A stretch of DNA of 64,000 bases from Methanocorpusculum sp. (GTDB lineage: Archaea; Halobacteriota; Methanomicrobia; Methanomicrobiales; Methanocorpusculaceae), in assembly GCA_017387505.1 (NCBI GenBank), contig JAFOFB010000006.1, positions 1-64,000 of the forward strand. Reading direction: 5' to 3'. The notes beneath the pieces are model-generated. The model had not been told where the DNA came from, searched no databases, and worked only from the letters and a program-made list of their open reading frames with translations. Both the position numbers and the translations under genes were made by a program. Each line of letters starts with the position of its first letter. Positions within the stretch are counted from its first letter, which is position 1. Positions 35,793-46,079 of this stretch are shown here, piece by piece.

Positions 35793-36314
35793 GTGAGAAT
35801 TACGATTAGCGGATCTCCTGGTTCTGGTACAACCACTCTCGGCAAGGCTCTTGCTGAGAAGTACGGTCTCCGCTATGTTTCCGCCGGTGAGTTCTTTAGA
35901 GCATGTGCAAAAGACAGAGGTCTTGATTTAGCTGCATTCGGTGAACTTGCCAAAAAAGATCCGGCTATCGATAAGGAAGTCGATGAGCGTCAGAAGGAGT
36001 TTGCCAGGACAAACGACAATATCATTCTGGAAGGACGTCTTGCAGGATGGATGGTTGAAGAGGCAGACCTTAAAATTCTTCTCTGGGCGTCACAGAGATG
36101 CCGTTCTGCAAGAATTGCAGACAGGGAGAATCTGACTCCGGAAAAATCCTATGAGCTTACAGTCGAGCGCGAGAAGTGTGAGGCTGACAGATATATGGCA
36201 TACTATGATATCGATATCACTGACCAGACGCCGTATCATCTGGTGCTTAGTTCCGAGCGTTTCAATCAGGAGCAGGTATTATCTATTGTATCTGCGGCTG
36301 TTGAGCAGCTCTAA
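35793..36314 (+). CDS. cmk: Cytidylate kinase, archaeal type
   Basis: A 173-residue CMP/dCMP kinase. P-loop ISGSPGSGTTTLGKAL (residues 4-19), then VSAGEFFRA, then EGRLAGWM (substrate site), then RIADRENL (LID). It starts with GTG at 35793 directly after the preceding stop; GGGGGAATG precedes it as ribosome-binding sequence. It is the last gene of the operon, followed by a T-rich tract. Confidence 0.92.
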   Translation: MRITISGSPGSGTTTLGKALAEKYGLRYVSAGEFFRACAKDRGLDLAAFGELAKKDPAIDKEVDERQKEFARTNDNIILEGRLAGWMVEEADLKILLWASQRCRSARIADRENLTPEKSYELTVEREKCEADRYMAYYDIDITDQTPYHLVLSSERFNQEQVLSIVSAAVEQL

Positions 36315-36367
36315 ATTCTTTTTTTATTTAATTGTTATTGTAAAAAAAGTAGACTGAGTAAGTTAAT

Positions 36368-36760
36368 TTACTCATCAGGAACGAACTTTGTTCCGTAGTG
36401 GATAACTCCGTCTGCTCCGTCGGCATCAAGCACACGGAATACAGAGCGGACAGGCATTCCAATGTAGACCTCTTCCGGCTCGCATACAATGTGGGTTGTC
36501 ATACGTGCTCCTTCCTCGAGCTCGATGATTGCCAAAACGTACGGCTTCTGGTCTGCATACTGGTCGCTTGCGGAGTGGACGACAGAGTAGGTCAGAACCT
36601 TTCCTTTTCCGGAGAACTTAATCTCGTGCAGGTCTCCTCCTCTTCTGCAGTGCGGGCAAATCTCTCTTGGCGGGAAGAACACATGACCGCAGGTCTCGCA
36701 CTTAGTTCCAATCAGATTGTATCTCTGCGGAATGCGTCTCCAGAATCTTGCAACTGTCAT
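36368..36760 (-). CDS. DUF35 Zn-ribbon/OB-fold protein of the mevalonate entry complex
   Basis: A 130-residue protein with an N-terminal zinc ribbon (CETCGHVFFPPREICPHC) and an OB-fold domain (about 50-125). In archaea this DUF35 protein bridges acetoacetyl-CoA thiolase and HMG-CoA synthase into one complex and channels acetoacetyl-CoA between them. Its start ATG overlaps the thiolase stop (TGATG) at 36760. A second ATG two codons earlier is also possible. It is last in the operon regulator-HMGCS-thiolase-DUF35. Confidence 0.87.
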   Translation of the reverse strand: MTVARFWRRIPQRYNLIGTKCETCGHVFFPPREICPHCRRGGDLHEIKFSGKGKVLTYSVVHSASDQYADQKPYVLAIIELEEGARMTTHIVCEPEEVYIGMPVRSVFRVLDADGADGVIHYGTKFVPDE

Positions 36761-37926
36761 CAGCATGCCCTCCTGAAGATGTGGCTCACAACTGTAGCTC
36801 CGGTTCCGCCGACATTCTGAGTCATACCGATTTCTGCTCCGTCAACCTGACGGCGTCCGGCTTCACCGCGAAGCTGCTGGACAACCTCCCAGACCTGCTT
36901 GATTCCCGTAGCACCAACCGGGTGACCGCAGGCCTTCAGACCTCCGGAAGTGTTTACCGGAAGCTTTCCTCCAATCTGAGTCTCGCCTTCTGCGGTGAAC
37001 TTTCCAGCAGTTCCCTTCGGAACAAAACCAAGGTCTTCGATTGCACAAAGCTCTGCAATCGTGAAGCAGTCGTGAACTTCTACGAAGTCAATGTCCGACC
37101 GCTCAATCTTTGCCTGAGCGAATGCTTTGCGTCCTGCCGCAACCGTTGCACCCATTGTGGAAAAGTCCGGTCTGTCGTGCAGAGCAATGGTATCTCCTGC
37201 CTGAGCGGATGCGAGAACGGTAATTGGGGTGTCTGTAAACTCGCGTGCTTTCTCTAAAGAACAGACAACAACTGCTGCCGCACCGTCAGAAACCGGAGAA
37301 CAGTCGAAGAGACGAAGAGGGGAAGCCACCATTGTTGAGTTCATCACAGTGGACTGAGTGATTTCGTTCTGGAAATGTGCGTACGGATTTCTTGCACCAT
37401 GATAGTGGTTCTTTACCGCAACCTGAGCTAACTCCTCGCGGGTTAAACCGTACTTATTCATGTAATCGCATGCAATCATTGCATATAATCCGGGGAAAGT
37501 TGCTCCTGCAAAGCTTTCCCACTCGTGGTCGGCAGCGCCTGCTAAGACATCGGTTGCATCTCCGACATCAGTCATCTTCTCAACACCTGCGGCGATTACG
37601 GTATCAGACATGCTGGAAGCAACGGCGGCTACTGCCTGGCGGAAGGCAAGACCTCCGGATGCACATGCGGCTTCAACGCGTGTTGCCGGGATGTGTAAAT
37701 CTCCTCCAAGACCGACATAATCTGCGACTAATGCACCAACGTGCTCCTGTCCGATGAAACGTCCGGCAGACATCGAACCGACAAAGAGTGCGTCAATCTG
37801 CTCTCCAGAAACGTTTGCGTCCTCAAGGGCTGAAACTCCTGCTTCGGTACAAAGGTCACGAAGCGATGCGTCCCAGCGTTCGCCGAATTTTGTCATTCCG
37901 GCTCCAATTACTGCTACTTCTACCAT
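36760..37926 (-). CDS. Acetyl-CoA C-acetyltransferase (thiolase)
   Basis: A 388-residue thiolase-fold enzyme, thought to condense two acetyl-CoA into acetoacetyl-CoA for isoprenoid synthesis. RVEAACASGGLAFRQAV has the nucleophilic cysteine, EVHDCFTIAELCAIEDLG carries a catalytic His, and GGLKACGHPVGATGIKQVWE the second active-site His and Cys. It belongs to the archaeal short-loop group that depends on the DUF35 partner. It starts 6 nt downstream of the HMG-CoA synthase stop. Confidence 0.9.
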   Translation of the reverse strand: MVEVAVIGAGMTKFGERWDASLRDLCTEAGVSALEDANVSGEQIDALFVGSMSAGRFIGQEHVGALVADYVGLGGDLHIPATRVEAACASGGLAFRQAVAAVASSMSDTVIAAGVEKMTDVGDATDVLAGAADHEWESFAGATFPGLYAMIACDYMNKYGLTREELAQVAVKNHYHGARNPYAHFQNEITQSTVMNSTMVASPLRLFDCSPVSDGAAAVVVCSLEKAREFTDTPITVLASAQAGDTIALHDRPDFSTMGATVAAGRKAFAQAKIERSDIDFVEVHDCFTIAELCAIEDLGFVPKGTAGKFTAEGETQIGGKLPVNTSGGLKACGHPVGATGIKQVWEVVQQLRGEAGRRQVDGAEIGMTQNVGGTGATVVSHIFRRAC

Positions 37927-37932
37927 TTTACC

Positions 37933-38976
37933 TCACACCCTGATTTTTCCTTTGTGACGTGCGTACACTGCATAATCAAGATACTTTTTCTTCTCAAGCA
38001 TCGATTCAACAGACGGAGCTTTGCTTCTGTCAATCTTATCGAGGATTGCTTCGGTAACTGTGATGTCGAATGAATCTGATCCGGCTCCGCTTCCGTAGCT
38101 TGTTACAAAGATTCTGTCTCCAGGCTTTGCAATATCTAAGACTGCTGCAAGTCCGAGCGGGACTGCTCCACTGTATGTGTTTCCAAGTCTTGGCACGAGA
38201 AGTCCTGGCTTAATCTGCTCAGAAGTAAATCCGAGAGTCTTTGCCGCCTTCTGCGGGAACTTTGCGTTTGGCTGGTGGAAGACTGCGTAGTCGTAGTCAG
38301 ACGGACGAGTGCCGCGTCTTTCCATCATCATCTTTGCAGCGGATTCGACATGCTTGAAATATCCGGGCTCACCTGAGAATCTTCCGCCGTGCTGCGGGTA
38401 GTCTTCTCCTTCGCGTCTCCAGAAATCAGGAGTGTCGCTTGTAAATGAGCATGTGTCGTTGATTTCTGCAATGGGGTCATCGTTTCCGATGATGTATGCA
38501 GCACCTCCGGCTGCTGCGGTGTACTCTAATGCGTCTCCTGGAGCACCCTGAGCGGTGTCAGCTCCAATAGCAACAGCGTACTTCATCATGCCTGATGCAA
38601 CAAGACTCATAGAGGTCTGTATTGCTGCAGTTCCTGCTTTGCATGCGAACTCATAGTCTGCGGCTGTCATTACAGGAGTTGCTCCGATTGCTTCACCAAC
38701 TGTTACTGCGGTCGGTTTTACAGCGTACGGGTGGGATTCAGAACCCACGTAGACTGCCTTAATTTCCGAAACGTCAACTTCGCGGCGTGCGAGTGCGGCG
38801 CGTGCGGCTTCTACTGCAAATGTTGCTGTGTTTTCATCGTAGTCTGGAACGGCCTTTTCAAAAACTCCAAGACCGCCTGAAATCTCTGCGGCGTTTGCTC
38901 CCCACACGCGTGCGATTTCATCGACTTTTATTCTATATCTGGGGATGTAAGCCCCATAGGTTATGATACCTACCAT
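37933..38976 (-). CDS. Hydroxymethylglutaryl-CoA synthase
   Basis: A 347-residue archaeal HMG-CoA synthase, joining acetyl-CoA and acetoacetyl-CoA for archaeal lipid synthesis. Features are [32 protein letters not shown] (catalytic Cys near residue 112) and [14 protein letters not shown] (active-site His). The start overlaps the upstream HTH gene by 7 nt. The operon order HTH, HMGCS, thiolase, DUF35 is widely conserved in Euryarchaeota. Confidence 0.93.
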   Translation of the reverse strand: MVGIITYGAYIPRYRIKVDEIARVWGANAAEISGGLGVFEKAVPDYDENTATFAVEAARAALARREVDVSEIKAVYVGSESHPYAVKPTAVTVGEAIGATPVMTAADYEFACKAGTAAIQTSMSLVASGMMKYAVAIGADTAQGAPGDALEYTAAAGGAAYIIGNDDPIAEINDTCSFTSDTPDFWRREGEDYPQHGGRFSGEPGYFKHVESAAKMMMERRGTRPSDYDYAVFHQPNAKFPQKAAKTLGFTSEQIKPGLLVPRLGNTYSGAVPLGLAAVLDIAKPGDRIFVTSYGSGAGSDSFDITVTEAILDKIDRSKAPSVESMLEKKKYLDYAVYARHKGKIRV

Positions 38977-39680
38977 TTTGCTTTCCTCAGTCTGGTAATG
39001 ATTTCCTGTACGCCAAGCGGAGTACAGAGTACGTTGATATGGTCCTTTTCGGCGAGGAGTTTTACCATCGGGTGCACTTTCCCGGCGGTAATCCCTTGCA
39101 GAATCACATAAGGAGGTTTAAACGGCGTAACGCGGATTGCAATCATCGGAGATTTTCCAGACGATACGTCGGTAAATATGAGTGCACGTTCAGTACTCCA
39201 GCCGTAAATGCGGTTGAACTCGCTTGGTGAGAGATTCAGGATTGCATTTAAGCTGTTGACAACGGTGTATCCGAAAATCTGGGAGTCTAATTCTCCGCAG
39301 ATGGTTTCACATTCTATGATTTCGGAGAGTTCTGTTATCGGAACAGATGCGGCGAAGTCATGAATATCATAGATGACTTCATCGTCATAGTTGGAAAACA
39401 GTAGTTTTCCATATTTTTTGATGAACTTCCCGCCGTTTTCTTCGTCAATATCTAAGATGCTGTCGACAATTTTTCCGACAACTCCGGTACCGGGGCTTTT
39501 TCTTCTTCCGCTTTCATAGTCGCTGACTACAGAAGGAGATACCCCGAGGTATTCAGCAAGAGTGCTTGGATGGATTTGGAAGCTTGTCCTCCATTTTTTC
39601 AATGCTTTTCCCGGTGAGTCTGAGAGAGTGATTTCGCCTGCCATCTTTTCGGCAAGCTGCTGACGCAGGCCCGGCTTCAT
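38970..39680 (-). CDS. XRE-type HTH regulator of the HMG-CoA synthase operon
   Basis: A 236-residue protein with an XRE helix-turn-helix at about residues 25-62 ([20 protein letters not shown] then SGRRKSPG). An archaeal-specific C-terminal domain follows that ends in [20 protein letters not shown]. It overlaps the HMG-CoA synthase gene by 7 nt and heads the operon, so it most likely controls isoprenoid precursor synthesis, perhaps sensing a pathway metabolite with its C-terminal domain. The start ATG 39680 (MKPGLRQQL) is preceded by AT-rich sequence. Confidence 0.85.
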   Translation of the reverse strand: MKPGLRQQLAEKMAGEITLSDSPGKALKKWRTSFQIHPSTLAEYLGVSPSVVSDYESGRRKSPGTGVVGKIVDSILDIDEENGGKFIKKYGKLLFSNYDDEVIYDIHDFAASVPITELSEIIECETICGELDSQIFGYTVVNSLNAILNLSPSEFNRIYGWSTERALIFTDVSSGKSPMIAIRVTPFKPPYVILQGITAGKVHPMVKLLAEKDHINVLCTPLGVQEIITRLRKAKW

Positions 39681-39760
39681 ACACTATATAATTTTTCGTT
39701 ACTTGCATAAAAGCCTGGTTGTCGAATTCGTAAATTGACGAAAGAGTTTCAATGTCAACC

Positions 39761-39769
39761 CATATATAG
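39761..39769 (+). promoter_or_regulatory. TATA-like box for the riboflavin kinase gene
   Basis: CATATATAG lies 23-31 nt before the ATG at 39792, so the mRNA should be leaderless, supporting that start over an in-frame upstream ATG at 39735. Confidence 0.55.
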
Positions 39770-39791
39770 GAAGCGATACAATAATGGAACA

Positions 39792-40454
39792 ATGACTAAT
39801 ATTGATGCGGAGGATACGCTTTGTCTGCGAAAACTCGCTTCCCTTGGAGGTATTAAGGGGCCGGTTAGGATTTCTACTCAGGCATTGGGTGAGATGCTTG
39901 GAATCAGTCAGCAGACGGCATCGCGCAGGCTTTTGTCTCTTGAGCGTTTAAAGATGGTGACAAGAACAACAGAGGCAAGCGGTCAGCATGTTCTGATTAC
40001 GGCAGAAGGTGAAGAGCACCTCCGCCGCGAGTTTGCTGAGTACTGTAAGATTTTCGATGAGTCTTCCGAGATTTATTCGATGAAGGGTGTTGTTGTGTCC
40101 GGTGTTGGTGAGGGCAGATATTATATGTCGATTTATTCGGATAAGATTTCGGAGATCTGCGGTTTTGCTCCATATCCAGGCACTCTTAATGTTAAGCTGA
40201 ATCCACAGAGTATGCAGATTAGAAACCGTCTTGAGTCTTTGGAGTGGCAGATTATTCCAGGCTTTAATGATGAGCACCGTCAGTTTGGAGCTGTCCGCTG
40301 TCTGAGGTGTACTATAGGAGGCATTCCGTGCGCAATTGTGGCTCCTTTGAGGACGCATCATCCGTCCGAAATTGTGGAGCTTATTTCAGGAGAGCGCCTC
40401 CGCGAGGCTTTGAATGTTGAGGACGGCTCTGCGGTGGAGATTGTTATCTCCTGA
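39792..40454 (+). CDS. ribK: CTP-dependent riboflavin kinase with N-terminal HTH (RbkR type)
   Basis: A 220-residue fusion. Residues about 10-90 are a winged helix-turn-helix (TQALGEMLGISQQTASRRLL). Residues about 95-220 are the archaeal riboflavin kinase barrel: GVGEGRYYMSIYSDKI, GFAPYPGTLNVKLNP and the AIVAPLRTHHPSEIVELIS end block. The archaeal enzyme uses CTP to make FMN, and the fused HTH form (RbkR) is a known regulator of riboflavin genes in archaea. FMN demand is high in a methanogen that also makes F420. A T-rich stretch after the stop is the likely terminator. Confidence 0.92.
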   Translation: MTNIDAEDTLCLRKLASLGGIKGPVRISTQALGEMLGISQQTASRRLLSLERLKMVTRTTEASGQHVLITAEGEEHLRREFAEYCKIFDESSEIYSMKGVVVSGVGEGRYYMSIYSDKISEICGFAPYPGTLNVKLNPQSMQIRNRLESLEWQIIPGFNDEHRQFGAVRCLRCTIGGIPCAIVAPLRTHHPSEIVELISGERLREALNVEDGSAVEIVIS

Positions 40455-40496
40455 TTTTTCTCTTTTTTTGTTTATTGGGTGTATTGTTGGACGTTT

Positions 40497-40515
40497 GTAG
40501 GAGCGTTTTTCCTAC
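40497..40515 (+). repeat. Hairpin in the spacer before the large surface-protein gene
   Basis: GTAGGA-GCGTTTT-TCCTAC. The stretch GAGCGTTTTT-CCTA-CGCGAAA (40501-40521) recurs as GAGCGTTTTT-ACCC-CGCGAAA at 54997-55017, suggesting a dispersed small palindromic element. Confidence 0.5.
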
Positions 40516-40682
40516 GCGAAAGAGTACATGCGTTCAACATCACTGGAAACAACCATACGAAATGTATCTGAGGATTTTGGATATAACCCCTCTATTCACG
40601 AGGTCCAATACATTTATGTCAATATATTGCAAATATAACATCACTCTCAATGGCTGATATGCACAAATAAGAGGTGTTGTGT

Positions 40683-43600
40683 ATGGGTAAATTATCTCCA
40701 AACAATTCTATTCGAAACTCCTCCCCCCCTTCTGGAGTCGGAGAGAAAAGTTGTATCGTATGGTAAGGTTGGAATCGTAGTTCTGCTTTTCCTTCTGCTG
40801 TTTACTGTTCCGGTAGCGGCTGAAGAGAGCTCTCCTTCTCCTTCTTTGAAATTATCTTATTGTCCTAATCCAGGTTGTTCAGATGAGACTGACTCTTTGA
40901 CTCTCAGTCTTTATGCAAGTCATGCTCGCATTTCTATAGCAGACTATACTGGAGAAAAGATTAACTGGGAAGTAACCGGTGAGGCAATTACTATCACTTC
41001 GTATGATGGGGATGCTATAGAGATTAAACCAAAGTCGGTGGGTACTGCAACAGTCCGTGCTTCATCTTATGATGGTGATACGGTCTTTGGTGAAACAACA
41101 GTTGATGTTACTGATTCAAAGAAATTCTATGTTAATATCTCGTCTGGACAAAATAAGTTCCCATTATACGTCTCTCTTAATGCAACAGAATTAAACTATA
41201 TGGGTTATGCAGTTGATGAGTATGGAAACTATGTTCCTGGTGTTGAAATCACGTGGACAAATAATAATGCTGATATATATGCCCTGAGTGCAGCTGAGTA
41301 TAAGGATGTTGATTCTGATATTATTCAGTATTATATATTATCAATTCCTGATTTGAAGGAAACAGGGTCTGTTTCATTCAGTTCCAAGATATCAGATCAA
41401 GAATATCAACACGAAACACAGACATGGTATTTTGAAATAACAGAAACTACGGCGCGTAGCATGGGATTTGATGTTCTTCCCAATAGAGTGTTATTCGTGG
41501 ATGAATCATATAAAGTTTCAGCATGGGTGTATGATCAATATGGGTTAAAGACTACTCTCCCTATCGAATGGAGTTTCACCAATTTAGAAAATGAAAATCT
41601 AAATAACAACTATCAGGAAGTTCGTCCATCAGCAACAGGTTCTGCAATAATAGAGGCTAAATATGGTGGTATGTCTATCCACTATGATATCACAATTGGG
41701 ACAGAAGAAATAAGTGAGATTAGAATTTCCTGCTCCTCTCTTGAGATTACAAAGGACGGACATAGAACTTTGGATGTCAAACTTCTCAACCAAAATGGTG
41801 ACCGGATTAGTGGAGATTTAGCTGGTTCTCATAGCCTCACGATAAGCGGCGGAGAATCTTATTTGGATACAACAATTCGAGGGGGGTAAATCTGCCTATT
41901 CTGTAGATATCTCTGCAAAGGAAGTAACACCCAGTCCGATTACACTTACCTTTACCTATGGAGATAAGTCTGCCACTCTTCAGGTGGAAGTGTATGAACC
42001 TGAATTAATGAGAATTGAAATTGGCGGGGATGAATCACTCTCGGTTGGAACATTCAGTAATCTCTTTGTTGATTTGTATGATCAAAATGACAATATTATC
42101 ATATCAACGAGTGATTACAGCATTCTCTGGAATATAGAACCGACGGGCATTCTGGAGATCAAAAATGTATTCCCTCATAATGCTGAAGTCTTTGCACTGA
42201 AGGAAGGTGGGGTGGAAGTAACAGTATCCTGTAATGGAATAACTAGCGCTCCTTATCAGGTAACTGTTGGACCGTTAGAGATAACTAATATGGATATAGT
42301 TATTGGCAGAGATTCGTGTCCACTTGGAAGTCCGATTAACTTCCAGGCAAAAACATTGAGTAACGGCAATCCTGTCTCTGCTCCATCAGAAAAAGTAGCA
42401 TGGGTGATTACCGATGCGTTTGGCAGTACAATCAAGTCAGGTCAAGCTTCCTTCAGTGAGATTGTTGAATACACTCCTAAAGAATTGGGAACATATACTG
42501 TAAAACTTACTTATAATACTCTGACCGCGGAAGAAACTATTGAGGTATATGAAGCCACTCCTTCTTATGTTTTATACATGGAATCGCAAACTTTGGAAGT
42601 AGGAACTGAACAGATGTATCATTTTTTCGTCTGTGATCAGCATGAATACCCTATCGATGATGAGGTGATAATTGCGGATCTGTCGTGGGAAATTACCTCC
42701 GGCTCGGAGTTTGCAGAAATTGAGGTGTCTGAATTCAACTACTTCACATTAACTTCAACTGGAAAACTCGGAAGTGTCACACTCATCCCGAAGTACAATG
42801 ATGATGAACTGCCAATTATACTTGAGGGAGGTGGGGAGTCAGTGTCTCTGACAATTAAGGTCTTCAATCCCGCGAATGTGGGGAAGATTACAATTAATGA
42901 ATTTTCCATCCCGTCGATAATTGAGACTGATAGTAGTAGTCTTATTCGTACCACCTCATATGATACCAACGGATACTGTCTCGTTAATCCGGAACTCACA
43001 TGGACAGTGGATAATCCGGAAATACTGAAATTTGTTAATCCTGGAAGCGAATCTCCCGGATTGGTGGATTCAATCGCCGTAAAATCTGAGGGGGAGATGT
43101 TTATCCATGCCCTCTCGCCAGGAACGGCAACAATAACCATTAGTTCCGGCACTGTTTCTGTCTCTCTTAATATTAAGGTATATGCACCTGAACCAACGAG
43201 TATTAAAACAATACAATCCTCCTCCTCCTTTGCTGTTGGAGAAACAACCCTGATTACTGTGGAGGTTTATGATCAGATGGATTCTTTCTGTTCCGAAGCT
43301 GAGGTTAGGTATCAGGTTGACAATACAATTGTGGATGTTTCTTATGATGAAGACTTAAAGATTTTATCTATCACTCCAAAGAAGACAGGCTCTACTACTC
43401 TTAAAATCTTCTCAGGAAGGGCATCGACAAGTATTCCGATTACCGTCCTGGAAGATCCGTCGTTAACAATTACCTGTGATGATGCGGTAATTTATGGATT
43501 TACCCAAACAACAATTCGGGGAGTCGCAAATGTTCATACTGTATATCTCTACGTGCAGACGGGAAGTGGAGAGTACTGTGAGTTTGAAGATGTAAACTCA

Positions 43601-45058
43601 CATGGAATTAGTGTTTCTAATGGAAAATGGGAGTACAGCTTTACTCCGTCAGAAGAATTCATTCATACGAATCAGATTATTCGGGTAACCGGAGAGAGAT
43701 ATAATGTTTTGGACGGTACTGTAACACAACCCAGTCTGAACTCAGACATACCCTATGCTGAAATCAAATTGAACATAGAGTATCCTGGGGTTGTCATAAT
43801 AGAAACTGAGAAGAGCAGCGATAAGATTGGGGTAATAGGAACTGCAGTTGGAGCTGAAACTCTCCAGTATTATCTGTTCGATGCAGAGGGTATCAGAACA
43901 GGAACTATTCCAGTAAACCCCTCTGAATATACATATTCCTTAGAGATTGACAGGAGTGAGATTCATGGTTGGGAATGCTACCTCCTTCTCCAGCACCCAT
44001 ATACAGATAATCTGTTTAATCTGAAACTGGATGGTACAACTCTCTCCATATACGATACAGAAGAATCCGGACTTGCATCTGAGGCATCAAATAGTCTTTC
44101 TCTTGATAATAAATATGGAAAAGAGGCGTATGATATTGTGGTTGATTTTATTGATCACGAGTTGGATGCTTATGATTATTCATGGTTCAATTTTGTAAAT
44201 CCTCCTGAAATCAGCCCGGTAGAGGGAGTGTATGAATTACCATTGACAATTACTCTCACAACAGATATTGTCGGTGCAAAAATCTATTACACTATAGATG
44301 GTGAGAGATTCTCAGAGTACTTTTCCCCCTTAGTAATATCAGAGGTAACAGAGGAATTCACCATCGGTGCTGTAACTGTTGTTGATGATGTTATGAGTAA
44401 TGTCAAATATGCAGTATTCTCAATTACAGAGGACACTTCATCTTCCACCTCTTCCTCCAAAAACACTGGCTCTGGAAACTACAACGAATACCCGCGCACC
44501 GTTACCAACGGCGGCGAAGTATCCTTTGGCACCTCAAAGATTGTAAAATCCGTTGACCTTCCAAAAGGACTGAGCGGAGAAGTCAAACTCATTGCCAAAT
44601 CGGAAACTCCGGGACCGGAAGGCAAAGAAACCTACAACGTCTTTGAAATCAACATCCCGAACTATCCGAAAGGAGAAAAGGCAGTTATTCGTTTCACTAT
44701 CTCTGCAGCAGAACTTGAAGCAAAGGGATTCGGACCGGCAGACATCCGCCTGTATCACTATGATGAAGAAAACGGATGGACTCCGCTTTCGACATCGTAC
44801 AAGGTAACAGGTGATGGTGTCTCCTATGAAGCTGAGACATCTTCTTTCAGTCCGTTTGCAATCGTATTCGAGAAAGGAGCGGCAACAGAAAGAGCTGATG
44901 CAGAAGTACCGGAAGATATTCCGGGAGTAACACCGGGTGATGACGAACCGCTTCCGTCAATTCCTGACACTCCAACAGAAACCCCGCAGACTCCATCTCC
45001 GGTATTTGGAGTTATTGCTGGACTGCTTGGCGCAGGACTGCTCCTGAGAAGAAAGTAA
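40683..45058 (+). CDS. Giant multi-domain surface protein, interrupted by two homopolymer frameshifts
   Basis: Reading from ATG 40683 (GAGGTG 6 nt upstream) gives MGKLSPNNSIRNSSPP, then the frame breaks at C7 (40723-40729). The next frame supplies LLESERKVVSYGK and a signal-peptide core VGIVVLLFLLLFTVPVAA, and stays open to 41889, where G6 (41881-41886) again shifts the frame; the third segment runs to 45058. Deleting one base in each tract restores about 1,457 codons. The mature protein has many repeated Ig-like (BIG2-type) domains, a chitobiase-C-terminal-like segment (PEISPVEGVYELPLTITLTT), and a PGF-pre-PGF-like domain (FSPFAIVFE). A Pro/Thr-rich stalk and a sorting-type end SPVFGVIAGLLGAGLLLRRK follow. 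It is likely an exported adhesin-like protein. Uninterrupted pieces lie at 40846-41889 and 41984-45058. Confidence 0.8.
40723..40729 (+). repeat. C7 homopolymer tract at the start of the surface-protein gene
   Basis: Seven C's, 40 nt after the ATG. With 7 the start codon is out of frame with the signal peptide; with 6 or 9 it would be in frame. Confidence 0.6.
41881..41886 (+). repeat. G6 homopolymer tract inside the surface-protein gene
   Basis: Six G's read CGA GGG GGG TAA, giving a stop. With five G's the reading is CGA GGG GGT AAA and the protein continues into the downstream frame. Confidence 0.6.
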
Positions 45059-45261
45059 TTTCTTCTCGAAAATCATTTTTCCACAGATAATTTATCTGTA
45101 ATCCAAGCCTAATTAGTATGGGGTTCAACCTCTTGAGAACCTGTATCAGGTTTGTCAATTGTTTATTGAGTTGCGTTGGTCGTTTGGTCGCGACAATAAC
45201 AACGCAACGTTTCCTATATCTTTTATATGACAATACTTACTTGTGTATTGAGGCCATCGCC

Positions 45262-45560
45262 TCAAACCACGCGCCACTCCAACCTCCGCAGATTCCCGAA
45301 GTTCACTAAAAGCCCTTCATGCATCCCCGTAGATTTCAGATAACTTTCAATCTGCATCTCATGTGCTTTACTCAAACAAGACACCGCCTTTAACTCCACA
45401 ATAATCGAACCATTAACAACCATATCCGCACAGAACTCTTTTCCTAAATCAACGCCTTCTCATACACTGATTCAAGATAACCTGACTTCAGTGTGTTATA
45501 CACACGAAGAGCACATCCAACGATTCTGTACATATCCGAGTTTGTATCTAACTTTTTCAT
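45262..45560 (-). pseudogene. GxxExxY family protein, internally deleted
   Basis: From ATG 45560 the minus strand reads MKKLDTNSDMYRIVGCALRV then GYLESVYEKALI and stops. Another frame carries on GKEFCADMVVNGSIIVELKA ... EMQIESYLKSTGMHEG, then LLVNFGNLRRLEWRVV, to a stop at 45262. These are the two halves of the GxxExxY family (a PD-(D/E)xK nuclease-like fold of unknown role). About 25 residues between GYLESVYEKAL and KEFCADMVV are missing and the join is out of frame, so this is a decayed copy. Confidence 0.75.
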
Positions 45561-46079
45561 AAACAGCTCCAAAGCCCGCCTGCCGCGCCGCTCGGCTAAT
45601 GGCGAGGGAGCGAAGCGACTAAGCCATGAGCAAGACCGAAGGGCTTGCGACCGCCGCGGCTTTTCGCGGCAGGCAATCAGTAAAGTCGAAGCGAACCAAA
45701 CAACCGGCGGGCTTACAAAGGCTGCGTGTACACTGCGAGCCAATATCTCTGACGGGATGAGAGCGGCTGATAAGCCGCGAACAGACCGGCTGAGTTATTC
45801 GCGAGCAGGGGAAACGCCTGTGCCCCGCCCATTTTCTGTATAGTAAGGAGGGCGTAAGAAAAAAGACGGACGCGCCGAAGTCCGCAGGAGTTGAAGAGCG
45901 ATTAGCGATGAAACTCCGAGGACAAAGGAGCGGCTCGTATTTTTTTAGCCCGACGGAAAAACCACTAAAAGAGCATCAACCAAATAAACTACAAAAGCCG
46001 GAATATCTCAACCACCTCCCCTGATTGCCCGCCGGAATAGAGCGGCGCGATTAGCAGCCGCTCTGGCGGGAAAAAAACA
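45561..46079. other. GC-rich non-coding stretch full of hairpins
   Basis: About 520 bp with no convincing gene and clearly higher GC than the flanks. Contents: GCCGCG-GCTTTT-CGCGGC (45653-45670); ATGGC...GCCAT around AGCGAAGCG (near 45600-45635); CGGAC-loop-GTCCG (45867-45884); GGAGTT...AACTCC (45887-45917), then seven T's (45940-45946). The last three together could form a plus-strand structured RNA. A long open frame across 45493-45843 looks random. Confidence 0.4.
46028..46070. repeat. Large hairpin after the ABC ATPase gene
   Basis: CCCGCC plus AGAGCGGC pairs with GCCGCTCT plus GGCGGG, with a 5-nt bulge (GGAAT) and a 10-nt loop. It lies 10 nt beyond the ATPase stop, separated by a run of T's on the minus strand; probably part of its transcription end. 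Confidence 0.6.

Noticed and set aside
40723-41886. Programmed ribosomal frameshifting as the explanation for the surface-protein gene
   Set aside because: The C7 and G6 tracts are not accompanied by a recognisable downstream stimulatory structure, and two independent sites in one gene make slippage at DNA level or base-calling error more likely.
45493-45843. Open frame of 116 codons on the plus strand
   Set aside because: It runs antisense through the GxxExxY pseudogene and into the GC-rich hairpin stretch; its composition (Arg/Ser/Ala-rich) is that of random GC-rich sequence and there is no ribosome-binding site.
46028-46070. Classical bacterial-type intrinsic terminator
   Set aside because: On the ATPase strand the T run comes before the hairpin, not after it; the T run alone may suffice in archaea.
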